A stretch of DNA of 64,000 nt from Halisarca cf. caerulea. Its lineage: Eukaryota; Porifera; Demospongiae; Chondrillida; Halisarcidae. The stretch spans positions 3,529,301 to 3,593,300 of the forward strand of contig CAUJGJ010000258.1 of assembly GCA_963170055.1 (NCBI GenBank), in the 5' to 3' direction. The notes under the pieces are model-generated. The model ran no database searches and had not been told where the DNA came from. It saw only the letters and a list, made by a program, of their open reading frames with translations. Below, one piece after another: positions 9,115-22,200 of the stretch. Made by a program: the position numbers and the translations under genes. Each line of letters begins with the position of its first letter. Within the stretch, counting starts at the first letter, position 1.

Positions 9115-12100
9115 GTTTCGGAAATTTCTGAAGTGCTGTGGGCGTTTTTTTGTACTATTGGATATGCTGGTGCTAATACAAATATTTGGCATTAGCACCA
9201 TGCACATTCCTAGTGGAAGCACATTAAGTTTCTCCACTGCTGTGGGCGTATTTGTGTAGTGTTGGATATGATGGTTCTAAGACCAAAATTGGGCACTAGC
9301 ACCACGCACATTCTCAGTGGGCACACTTGAAGTTTCTGAACTGCTGTGGGTGTATTTGTGTAGTGTTTGATATGGTGGTTCTAAGACCAATATTTGGTAC
9401 TAGCGACATACACCTTCCCAGTACACACGCATGAAGTTTCTGACGTGCTGTGGGCGTTTTTGTGCAGTGTTGATTATGGTGGTTCTAAGACCAAAATTTG
9501 GTACTAGCACCATGCACATTCCCTGTGCACACACATGAAGTTTCTGAATTGTCTGTGGGTTTATTTGTGTAGTTTTGGATATGGTGGTTCAAAGACCAAA
9601 ATTTGGCACTAGCACCATGCAGATTCCCTGTGCACACACATGAAATTTCTGAATTCTCGGTGGGCGTTTTTGTGTATTGTTGGATATGGTGGTTTTAAGA
9701 CCAAAATTTGGCACTAGCACCATGTACATTCCCTGTGCAAACACATGAAGTTTCTGAAGGACTGTGGGCGTATTTGTGTAGTGTTGGATATGGTGGTTCT
9801 AAGACCAATATTTGGCACCAGAACCACGCACATGCTCAGTGGACACACATGAAGTTTCTGAAGTGCTGTGGATGTTTTTGTGTAGTGTTCGATATGGTGG
9901 TTCTGAGACCAATATTTGGTACTAGCACCTCGCACATTCCCAGTGGACACACATGAAGTTTCTGAAGTGCTGTGGGCATATTTGTGTAGTGTTGAATATG
10001 GTGGTTCCAAAACCAATATTTGGCACTAGCACCACGCACATTCCCATTGGGCACACGTGAAGTTTCTGAATTGCTGTGGGTGTATTTGTGTAGTGTTGGA
10101 TATGGTGGTTCAAAGACCAAAATTTGTCACTAGCACCTTGCACATTCCCAGTACACACGTTTGAAGTTTCTGAAGTGTTTGTGGGCGTTTTTGTGTAGTG
10201 TTGAATATGGTGGTTCTAAGACCAAAATTTGTCACTAGCACCATGCACATTCCCTGTGCACACACATGAAGTTTCTGAAGTGTCTGTGAGTGTATTTGTG
10301 TAGTTTTGCATATGGTGGTTCTAAGACCAAAATTTGTCACTAGCATCATGCACATTCGCAGTGCACACGCATGAAGTTTCTGAAGTGCTGTGGGCTTTTT
10401 TGTGTACTATTGGATATGCTGGTGCTAATACAAATATTTGGCATTAGCACCATGCACATTCCTATATGAAGCACATTAAGTTTCTGCTCTGCTGTGGGCG
10501 TATTTGTGTAGTGTTGGATATGGTGGTTCTAAGACCAAAATTGGGCACTAGAACACGCACATTCTCAGTGGGCACACATGAAGTTTCTGAACTGCTGTGG
10601 GTGTATTTGTGTAGTGTTTGATATGGTGGTTCTAAGACCAAAATTTGGTACTAGCACCACGCACCTTCCCAGTACACACGCATGAAGTTTCTGACGTGCT
10701 GTGGGCGTTTTTGTGTAGTGTTGAATATTGTGGTTCTAAGTCCAAAATTTGGTACTAGCCTCATGCACATTCCCTGTGCACACACATGAAGTTTCTGAAG
10801 TGTCTGTGGGTGTATTTGTGTAGTTTTGGATATGGTGGTTCTCAGACCAAAATTTGGCACTAGTATCATGCACATTCGCAGTGCACACGCATGAAGTTTC
10901 TGAAGTGTCTGTGGGCGTTTTTGTGTAGTGTTGGATATGGTGGTTCTAAGACCAATATTTGGTACTAGCACCATGCACCTTCCCAGTACACACGCATGAA
11001 GTTTCTGAACTGCTGTGGGCGTATTTGTGTAGTGTTTGATATGGTGGTTCTAAGACCAAAATTTTTCACTAGCACCTTACACTTTCCCAGTACACACGTT
11101 TGAAGTTTCTGAAGTGCTGTGGGCGTTTTTGTGTAGTGTTGAATATGGTGGTTCTAAAACCAAAATTTGGTACTAGCACCATGCACATTCCCTGTGCACA
11201 CACATGAAGTTTCTGAAGTGTCTGTGGGTGTATTTGTGTAGTTTTGGATATGGTGGTTCTAAGACCAAAATTTGGCACTAGCACCATGCACATTCCCTGT
11301 GCACACGCATGAAGTTTCTGAAGTGCTGTGGGCGTATTTGTGTAGTGTTTGATATAGTGGTTCTAAGACCAATATTTGGCACTAGCACCATGCACATTCC
11401 TAGAGGAAGCACATTAAGTTTCTGCTCCGCTGTGGGCGTAATTGTGTAGTGTTGGATGTGATGGTTCTAAGACCAAAATTGGGCACTAGCACCACGCACA
11501 ATCTCAGTGGGCACACATGAAGTTTCTGAACTGCTGTGGGTGTATTTGTGTAGTGTTTGATATGGTGGTTCTAAGACCAATATTTGGTACTAGCACCATG
11601 CACCTTCCCAGTACACACGCATGAAGTTTCTGAACTGCTGTGGGCGTATTTGTGTAGTGTTTGATATGGTGGTTCTAAGACCAAAATTTTTCACTAGCAC
11701 CTTACACTTTCCCAGTACACACGTTTGAAGTTTCTGAAGTGCTGTGGGCGTTTTTGTGTAGTGTTGAATATGGTGGTTCTAAGACCAAAATTTGGCACTA
11801 GCACCATGCACATTCCCTGTGCACACACATGAAGTTTCTGAAGTGTCTGTGGGTGTATTTGTGTAGTTTTGGATATGGTGGTTCTAAGACCAAAATTTGT
11901 CACTAGCACCATGCACATTCGCAGTGCACACGCATGAAGTTTCTGAAGTGCTGTGGGCGTATTTGTGTAGTGTTTGATATAGTGGTTCTAAGACCAATAT
12001 TTGGCACTAGCACCATGCACATTCCCTGTGCACACACATGAAACTTCTGAAGTGCTGTGGGCGTTTTTTTTTTACTATTGGATATGCTGGTGCTAATACA

Positions 12101-14090
12101 AATATTTGGCATTAGCACCATGCACATTCCTAGAGGAAGCACATTAAGTTTCTGCTCTGCTGTGGGCGTAATTGTGTAGTGTTGGATATGATGGTTCTAA
12201 GACAAAATTGGGCACTAGCACCACGCACAATCTCAGTGGGCACACATGAAGTTTCTGAACTGCTGTGGGTGTATTTGTGTAGTGTTTGATATGGTGGTTC
12301 TAAGACCAATATTTGGTACTAGCACCATGCACCTTCCCAGTACACACGCATGAAGTTTCTGACGTGCTGTGGGCGTTTGTGTGTAGTGTTGAATATGGTG
12401 GTTCTAAGACCAAAATTTGGCACTAGCACCATGCACATTCCCAGTACACACGCATGAAGTTTCTCAACTGCTGTCGGTGTATTTGTGTAGTGTTTGATAT
12501 GGTGGTTCTAAGACCAAAATTTTTCACTAGCACCTTACACTTTCCCAGTACACACGTTTGAAGTTTCTGAAGTGCTGTGGGCGTTTTTGTGTAGTGTTGA
12601 ATATGGTGGTTCTAAGACCAAAATTTGGCACTAGCACCATGCACATTCCCTGTGCACACACATGAAGTTTCTGAAGTGTCTGTGGGTGTATTTGTGTAGT
12701 TTTGGATATGGTGGTTCTAAGACCAAAATTTGTCACTAGCACCATGCACATTCGCAGTGCACACGCATGAAGTTTCTGAAGTGCTGTGGGCGTATTTGTG
12801 TAGTGTTTGATATAGTGGTTCTAAGACCAATATTTGGCACTAGCACCATGCACATTCCCTGTGCACACACATGAAACTTCTGAAGTGCTGTGGGCGTTTT
12901 TTTTTTACTATTGGATATGCTGGTGCTAATACAAATATTTGGCATTAGCACCATGCACATTCCTAGAGGAAGCACATTAAGTTTCTGCTCTGCTGTGGGC
13001 GTAATTGTGTAGTGTTGGATATGATGGTTCTAAGACCAAAATTGGGCACTAGCACCACGCACAATCTCAGTGGGCACACATGAAGTTTCTGAACTGCTGT
13101 GGGTGTATTTGTGTAGTGTTTGATATGGTGGTTCTAAGACCAATATTTGGTACTAGCACCATGCACCTTCCCAGTACACACGCATGAAGTTTCTGACGTG
13201 CTGTGGGCGTTTGTGTGTAGTGTTGAATATGGTGGTTCTAAGACCAAAATTTGGCACTAGCACCATGCACATTCCCAGTACACACGCATGAAGTTTCTCA
13301 ACTGCTGTCGGTGTATTTGTGTAGTGTTTGATATGGTGGTTCTAAGACCAAAATTTGTCACTAGCACCTTACACATTCCCAGTACACACGTTTGAAGTTT
13401 CTGAAGTGCTGTGGGCGTTTTTGTGTAGTGTTGAATATGGTGGTTCTAAGACCAAAATTTGTCACTAGCACCATGCACATTCCCTGTGCACACACATGAA
13501 GTTTCTGAAGTGTCTGTGAGTGTATTTGTGTAAATTTGGATATGGTGGTTCTAAGACCAAAATTTGTCACTAGCACCATGCACATTCCCTGTTCACACGC
13601 ATGAAATTTCTGAAGTGCTGTGTGCGTTTTTTTATACTATTGGATATGCTGGTGCTAACACAAATATTTGGCATTAGCACCATGCACATTCCTAGAGGAA
13701 GCACATTAAGTTTCTTCACTGCTGTGGGCGTATTTGTGTAGTGTTGGATATGATGGTTCTAAGACCAAAATTGGGCACTAGCACCACGCACATTCTCAGT
13801 GGGCACACGTGAAGTTTTCTGAACTGCTGTGGGCGTATTTGTTTAGTGTTGAATTATGCTAGTGCTAAAACCAATATTTGGTACTAGCACCACGCACATT
13901 CCCATTGGGCACATGTGAAGTTTCTGAATTGCTGTGGGTGTTGTTATGTAGTGTTGAATATGGTGGTTCTAAGACCAAACTTTGTCACTAGCACCATGCA
14001 CATTCCCTGTTCACACACATGAAGTTTCTGAATTGTCTGTGGGTTTATTTGTGTAGTTTTGGATTTGGTGGTTCAAATACCAAAATTTGG
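9115..14090 (+). repeat. 104-bp subtelomeric satellite, diverged edge class
   Basis: Roughly 48 monomers of about 104 bp. They carry TATGGTGGTTCTAAGACC in place of the core TATGCTGGTGCTAATACC, and variable CCCTGTGCACACACATGAAG or CCCAGTACACACGCATGAAG linkers. Shared blocks such as CACTAGCACC, GAAGTTTCTGAAGTGCTGTG and GTATTTGTGTAGTGTT show that this is the same family as the rest of the array. This class lies at the end farther from the gap and is visibly more heterogeneous, as expected at the edge of an array that homogenises internally. Confidence 0.9.
11400..13700 (+). repeat. 833-bp higher-order repeat (8 monomers), nearly three copies
   Basis: Landmarks recur at 833-834 bp: the TTACACTTTCCCAGTACACA variant near 11,704 and 12,537 and its CATTCCC version near 13,371; and a run of eight to nine T with TACTATTGG at about 12,065 and 12,898. 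Copies 1 and 2 are almost identical; the third is more diverged and partial. Confidence 0.85.
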
Positions 14091-17000
14091 CACTAGCACC
14101 ATGCACATTCCCAGTGGACACACATGACCTTTCTGAAGTGCTGTGGGCGTATTTGTGTAGTGTTGGATATGCTGGTGCTAATACCAATATTTGGCACTAG
14201 CACCACGCACATTCCCAGTAGACACACATGAAGTTTCTGAAGTGCTGTGGGCGTATTTGTGTAATGTTGGATATGCTGGTGCTAATACCGATATTTGGCA
14301 CTAGCACCACGCACATTCCCAGTGGACACACATGAAGTTTCTTAACTCCTGTGGGCGTATTTGTGTAGTGTTGGATATGCTGGTGCTAATACCAATATTT
14401 GGCACTAGCACCACGCACATTCCCAGTGGACACACATGAAGTTTCTGAAGTGCTGTGGGCGTATTTGTGTAGTGTTGGATATGCTGGTGCTAATACCAAT
14501 ATTTGGCACTAGCACCACGCACATTCCCAGTGGACACACATGACCTTTCTGAAGTGCTGTGGGAGTATTTGTGTAATGTTGGATATGCTGGTGCTAATAC
14601 CGATATTTGGCACTAGCACCACACACATTCCCAGTGGAAACACATGAAGTTTCTTAACTACTGTGGGCGTATTTGTGTAGTGTTGGATATGTTGGTGCTA
14701 ATACCATTATTTGGCACTAGCACCACGCACATTCCCAGTAGACACACATGACCTTTCTGAAGTGCTGTGGGCGTATTTATGTAGTGTTGGATATGCTGGT
14801 GCTAATACCAATATTTGGCACTAGCACCACGCACATTCCCAGTGGACACACATGAAGTTTCTTAACTACTGTGGGCGTATTTGTGTAGTGTTGGATATGC
14901 TGGTGCTAATACCAATATTTGGCACTAGCACCACGCACATTCCCAGTGGACACACATGACCTTTCTGAAGTGCTGTGGGCGTATTTGTGTAGTGTTGGAT
15001 ATGCTGGTGCTAATACCAATATTTGGCACTAGCACCACGCACATTCCCAGTGGACACACATGACCTTTCTGAAGTGCTGTGGGCGTATTTGTGTAGTGTT
15101 GGATATGCTGGGGCTAATACAAATATTTGGCACTAGCACCACGCACATTCCCTGGGACACACATGAAGTTTCTGAAGTGCTGTGGGCGTATTTGTGTAGT
15201 GTTGGATATGCTGGTGCTAATACCAATATTTGGCACTAGCACCACGCACATTCCCAGTGGACACACATAACCTTTCTAAAGTGCTGTGGGCGTATTTGTG
15301 TAGTGTTCTATATGCTGGTGCTAATACCAATATTTGGCACTAGCACCACGCACATTCCCAGTAGACACACATGACGTTTCTGAAGTGCTGTGGGCGTATT
15401 TGTGTAGTGTTGGATATGCTGGTGCTAATACCAATATTTGGCACTAGCACCACGCACATTCCCAGTGGACACACATGAAGTTTCTTAACTACTGTGGGCA
15501 TATTTGTGTAATGTTGGATATGCTGGGGCTAATACCAATATTTGGCACTAGCACCACGCACATTCCCACTGGACACACATGACCTTTCTGAAGTGCTGTG
15601 GGCGTATTTGTGTAGTGTTGGATATGCTGGTGCTAATACCAATATTTTGCACTAGCACCACGCACATTCCCAGTGGACACACATGACCTTTCTGAAGTGC
15701 TGTGGGCGTATTTGTGTAGTGTTGGATATGCTGGTGCTAATACCAATATTTGGCACTAGCACCACGCACATTCCCAGGGACACACATGAAGTTTCTGAAG
15801 TGCTGTGGGCGTATTTGTGTAGTGTTGGATATGTTGGTGCTAATACCAATATTTGGCACTAGCACCACGCACATTCCCAGTGGACACACATGAAGTTTCT
15901 TAACTAAGTGGGCGTATTTGTGTAGTGTTGGATATGCTAGTGCTAATACCAATATTTGGCACTAGCACCACGCACATTCCCAGTGGACACACATGAAGTT
16001 TCTGAAGTGCTGTGGGCGTATTTGTGTAGTGTTGGATATGCTGGTGCTAATACCAATATTTGGCACTAGCACCACGCACATTCCCAGTGGACACACATGA
16101 AGTTTCTTAACTACTGTGGGCGTATTTGTGTAATGTTGGATATGCTGGTGCTAATACCGATATTTGGCACTAGCACCACGCACATTCCCAGTGGACACAC
16201 ATGACCTTTCTGAAGTGCTGTGGGCGTATTTGTGTAGTGTTGGATATGCTGGTGCTAATACCAATATTTGGCACTAGCACCACGCACATTCCCAGTGGAC
16301 ACACATAACCTTTCTAATGTGCTGTGGGCGTATTTGTGTAGTGTTCTATATGCTGGTGCTAATACCAATATTTGGCACTAGCACCACGCACATTCCCAGT
16401 GGACACACATGAAGTTTCTGAAGTGCTGTGGGCGTATTTGTGTAGTGTTGGATATGCTGGTGCTAATACCAATATTTGGCACTAGCACCACGCACATTCT
16501 CAGTGGGCACACGTGAAGTTTTCTGAACTGCTGTGGGCGTATTTGTTTAGTGTTGAATTATGCTAGTGCTAAAACCAATATTTGGTACTAGCACCACGCA
16601 CATTCCCATTGGGCACATGTGAAGTTTCTGAATTGCTGTGGGTGTTGTTATGTAGTGTTGAATATGGTGGTTCTAAGACCAAACTTTGTCACTAGCACCA
16701 TGCACATTCCCTGTTCACACACATGAAGTTTCTGAATTGTCTGTGGGTTTATTTGTGTAGTTTTGGATTTGGTGGTTCAAATACCAAAATTTGGCACTAG
16801 CACCATGCACATTCCCAGTGGACACACATGACCTTTCTGAAGTGCTGTGGGCGTATTTGTGTAGTGTTGGATATGCTGGTGCTAATACCAATATTTGGCA
16901 CTAGCACCACGCACATTCCCAGTAGACACACATGAAGTTTCTGAAGTGCTGTGGGCGTATTTGTGTAATGTTGGATATGCTGGTGCTAATACCGATATTT

Positions 17001-19192
17001 GGCACTAGCACCACGCACATTCCCAGTGGACACACATGAAGTTTCTTAACTCCTGTGGGCGTATTTGTGTAGTGTTGGATATGCTGGTGCTAATACCAAT
17101 ATTTGGCACTAGCACCACGCACATTCCCAGTGGACACACATGAAGTTTCTGAAGTGCTGTGGGCGTATTTGTGTAGTGTTGGATATGCTGGTGCTAATAC
17201 CAATATTTGGCACTAGCACCACGCACATTCCCAGTGGACACACATGACCTTTCTGAAGTGCTGTGGGAGTATTTGTGTAATGTTGGATATGCTGGTGCTA
17301 ATACCGATATTTGGCACTAGCACCACACACATTCCCAGTGGAAACACATGAAGTTTCTTAACTACTGTGGGCGTATTTGTGTAGTGTTGGATATGTTGGT
17401 GCTAATACCATTATTTGGCACTAGCACCACGCACATTCCCAGTAGACACACATGACCTTTCTGAAGTGCTGTGGGCGTATTTATGTAGTGTTGGATATGC
17501 TGGTGCTAATACCAATATTTGGCACTAGCACCACGCACATTCCCAGTGGACACACATGAAGTTTCTTAACTACTGTGGGCGTATTTGTGTAGTGTTGGAT
17601 ATGCTGGTGCTAATACCAATATTTGGCACTAGCACCACGCACATTCCCAGTGGACACACATGACCTTTCTGAAGTGCTGTGGGCGTATTTGTGTAGTGTT
17701 GGATATGCTGGTGCTAATACCAATATTTGGCACTAGCACCACGCACATTCCCAGTGGACACACATGACCTTTCTGAAGTGCTGTGGGCGTATTTGTGTAG
17801 TGTTGGATATGCTGGGGCTAATACAAATATTTGGCACTAGCACCGCGCACATTCCCTGGGACACACATGAAGTTTCTGAAGTGCTGTGGGCGTATTTGTG
17901 TAGTGTTGGATATGCTGGTGCTAATACCAATATTTGGCACTAGCACCACGCACATTCCCAGTGGACACACATAACCTTTCTAAAGTGCTGTGGGCGTATT
18001 TGTGTAGTGTTCTATATGCTGGTGCTAATACCAATATTTGGCACTAGCACCACGCACATTCCCAGTAGACACACATGACGTTTCTGAAGTGCTGTGGGCG
18101 TATTTGTGTAGTGTTGGATATGCTGGTGCTAATACCAATATTTGGCACTAGCACCACGCACATTCCCAGTGGACACACATGAAGTTTCTTAACTACTGTG
18201 GGCATATTTGTGTAATGTTGGATATGCTGGGGCTAATACCAATATTTGGCACTAGCACCACGCACATTCCCACTGGACACACATGACCTTTCTGAAGTGC
18301 TGTGGGCGTATTTGTGTAGTGTTGGATATGCTGGTGCTAATACCAATATTTTGCACTAGCACCACGCACATTCCCAGTGGACACACATGACCTTTCTGAA
18401 GTGCTGTGGGCGTATTTGTGTAGTGTTGGATATGCTGGTGCTAATACCAATATTTGGCACTAGCACCACGCACATTCCCAGGGACACACATGAAGTTTCT
18501 GAAGTGCTGTGGGCGTATTTGTGTAGTGTTGGATATGTTGGTGCTAATACCAATATTTGGCACTAGCACCACGCACATTCCCAGTGGACACACATGAAGT
18601 TTCTTAACTAAGTGGGCGTATTTGTGTAGTGTTGGATATGCTAGTGCTAATACCAATATTTGGCACTAGCACCACGCACATTCCCAGTGGACACACATGA
18701 AGTTTCTGAAGTGCTGTGGGCGTATTTGTGTAGTGTTGGATATGCTGGTGCTAATACCAATATTTTGCACTAGCACCACGCACATTCCCAGTGGACACAC
18801 ATGAAGTTTCTTAACTACTGTGGGCGTATTTGTGTAATGTTGGATATGCTGGTGCTAATACCGATATTTGGCACTAGCACCACGCACATTCCCAGTGGAC
18901 ACACATGACCTTTCTGAAGTGCTGTGGGCGTATTTGTGTAGTGTTGGATATGCTGGTGCTAATACCAATATTTGGCACTAGCACCACGCACATTCCCAGT
19001 GGACACACATAACCTTTCTAATGTGCTGTGGGCGTATTTGTGTAGTGTTCTATATGCTGGTGCTAATACCAATATTTGGCACTAGCACCACGCACATTCC
19101 CAGTGGACACACATGAAGTTTCTGAAGTGCTGTGGGCGTATTTGTGTAGTGTTGGATATGCTGGTGCTAATACCAATATTTGGCACTAGCAC
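13790..19192 (+). repeat. 2,704-bp higher-order tandem duplication (26 monomers), two copies
   Basis: Copy 1 is about 13,790-16,490 and copy 2 about 16,494-19,192. The landmark CATTCTCAGTGGGCACACGT is at 13,791 and 16,495, exactly 2,704 bp apart. Further landmarks (TTCTATATGCTGG, CCCTGGGACAC, TAACTAAGTGGGCG) repeat at the same offset. Only scattered single-base differences separate the copies, for example TTTGGCAC against TTTTGCAC near 16,060/18,764. The duplication carries a piece of the edge class (about 13,790-14,120) into the homogeneous array. Confidence 0.9.
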
Positions 19193-19239
19193 CACTCACA
19201 TTCCCAGTGGACACACATGAAGTTTCTTAACTACTGTGG

Positions 19240-22200
19240 GCGTATTTGTGTAGTGTTGGATATGCTGGTGCTAATACCAATATTTGGCACTAGCACCACG
19301 CACATTCCCAGTGGACACACATGAAGTTTCAGAAGTGCTGTGGGCGTATTTGTGTAGTGTTGGATATGCTGGTGCTAATACCAATATTTGGCACTAGCAC
19401 CACGCACATTCCCAGTAGACACACATGACCTTTCTGAAGTGCTGTGGGCGTATTTGTGTAGTGTTGGATATGCTGGTGCTAATACCAATATTTGGCACTA
19501 GCACCACACACATTCCCAGTGGACACACATGAAGTTTCTTAACTACTGTGGGCGTATTTGTGTAATGTTGTATATGCTGGTGCTAATACCAATATTTCGC
19601 ACTAGCACCACGCACATTCCCAGTGGACATACATGACCTTTCTGAAGTGCTGTGGGCGTATTTGTGTAGTGTTGGATATGCTGGTGCTAATACCTATATT
19701 TGGCACTAGCACCACGCACATTCCCAGTGGACACACATGACCTTTCTGAAGTGCTGTGGGCGTATTTGTGTAGTGTTGGATATGCTGGTGCTAATACCAA
19801 TATTTGGCACAAGCACCACGCACATTCCCAGTGGACACACATGAAGTTTCTTAACTACTGTGGGCATATTTGTGTAATGTTGGATATGCTGGTGCTAATA
19901 CCAATATTTGGCACTAGCACCACGCACATTCCCAGTGGACACACATGACCTTTCTGAAGTGCTGTGGGCGTATTTGTGTAGTGTTGGATATGCTGGTGCT
20001 AATACCAATATTTTGCACTAGCACCACGCACATTCCCAGTGGACACACATGACCTTTCTGAAGTACTGTGGGCGTATTTGTGTAGTGTTGGATATGCTGG
20101 TGCTAATACCAATATTTGGCACTAGCACCACGCACATTCCCAGGGACACACATGAAGTTTCTGAAGTGCTGTGGGCGTATTTGTGTAGTGTTGGATATGT
20201 TGGTGCTAATACCAATATTTGGCACTAGCACCACGCACATTCCCAGTGGACACACATGAAGTTTCTCAACTAAGTGGGCGTATTTGTGTAGTGTTGGATA
20301 TGCTAGTGCTAATACCAATATTTGGCACTAGCACCACGCACATTCCCAGTGGACACACATGACCTTTCTGAAATGCTGTGGGCGTATTTGTGTAGTGTTG
20401 GATATGCTGGTGCTAATACCATTATTTGGCACTAGCACCACGCACATTCCCAGTAGACACACATGACCTTTCTGAAGTGCTGTGGGCGTATTTGTGTAGT
20501 GTTGGATATGCTGGTGCTAATACCAATATTTGGCACTAGCACCACGCACATTCCCAGTGGACACACATAACCTTTCTAATGTGCTGTGGGCGTATTTGTG
20601 TAGTGTTCTATATGCTGGTGCTAATACCAATATTTGGCACTAGCACCACGCACATTCCCAGTGGACACACATGAAGTTTCTGAAGTGCTGTGCGCGTATT
20701 TGTGTAGTGTTGGATATGCTGGTGCTAATACCAATATTTGGCACTAGCACCACTCACATTCCCAGTGGACACACATGAAGTTTCTTAACTACTGTGGGCG
20801 TATTTGTGTAGTGTTGGATATGCTGGTGCTAATACCAATATTTGGCACTAGCACCACGCACATTCCCAGTGGACACACATGAAGTTTCAGAAGTGCTGTG
20901 GGCGTATTTGTGTAGTGTTGGATATGCTGGTGCTAATACCAATATTTGGCACTAGCACCACGCACATTCCCAGTAGACACACATGACCTTTCTGAAGTGC
21001 TGTGGGCGTATTTGTGTAGTGTTGGATATGCTGGTGCTAATACCAATATTTGGCACTAGCACCACACACATTCCCAGTGGACACACATGAAGTTTCTTAA
21101 CTACTGTGGGCGTATTTGTGTAATGTTGTATATGCTGGTGCTAATACCAATATTTCGCACTAGCACCACGCACATTCCCAGTGGACATACATGACCTTTC
21201 TGAAGTGCTGTGGGCGTATTTGTGTAGTGTTGGATATGCTGGTGCTAATACCTATATTTGGCACTAGCACCACGCACATTCCCAGTGGACACACATGACC
21301 TTTCTGAAGTGCTGTGGGCGTATTTGTGTAGTGTTGGATATGCTGGTGCTAATACCAATATTTGGCACAAGCACCACGCACATTCCCAGTGGACACACAT
21401 GAAGTTTCTTAACTACTGTGGGCATATTTGTGTAATGTTGGATATGCTGGTGCTAATACCAATATTTGGCACTAGCACCACGCACATTCCCAGTGGACAC
21501 ACATGACCTTTCTGAAGTGCTGTGGGCGTATTTGTGTAGTGTTGGATATGCTGGTGCTAATACCAATATTTTGCACTAGCACCACGCACATTCCCAGTGG
21601 ACACACATGACCTTTCTGAAGTACTGTGGGCGTATTTGTGTAGTGTTGGATATGCTGGTGCTAATACCAATATTTGGCACTAGCACCACGCACATTCCCA
21701 GGGACACACATGAAGTTTCTGAAGTGCTGTGGGCGTATTTGTGTAGTGTTGGATATGTTGGTGCTAATACCAATATTTGGCACTAGCACCACGCACATTC
21801 CCAGTGGACACACATGAAGTTTCTCAACTAAGTGGGCGTATTTGTGTAGTGTTGGATATGCTAGTGCTAATACCAATATTTGGCACTAGCACCACGCACA
21901 TTCCCAGTGGACACACATGACCTTTCTGAAGTGCTGTGGGCGTATTTGTGTAGTGTTGGATATGCTGGTGCTAATACCATTATTTGGCACTAGCACCACG
22001 CACATTCCCAGTAGACACACATGACCTTTCTGAAGTGCTGTGGGCGTATTTGTGTAGTGTTGGATATGCTGGTGCTAATACCAATATTTGGCACTAGCAC
22101 CACGCACATTCCCAGTGGACACACATGACCTTTCTGAAGTGCTGTGGGCGTATTTGTGTAGTGTTGGATATGCTGGTGCTAATACCAATATTTGGCACTA

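Noticed and set aside
8409..9259. Open frames of 74-106 codons in the GC-richer block before the satellite
   Set aside because: They overlap on both strands, follow the 132-bp repeat, run into satellite and have no recognisable domains; possible non-coding transcription is noted instead.
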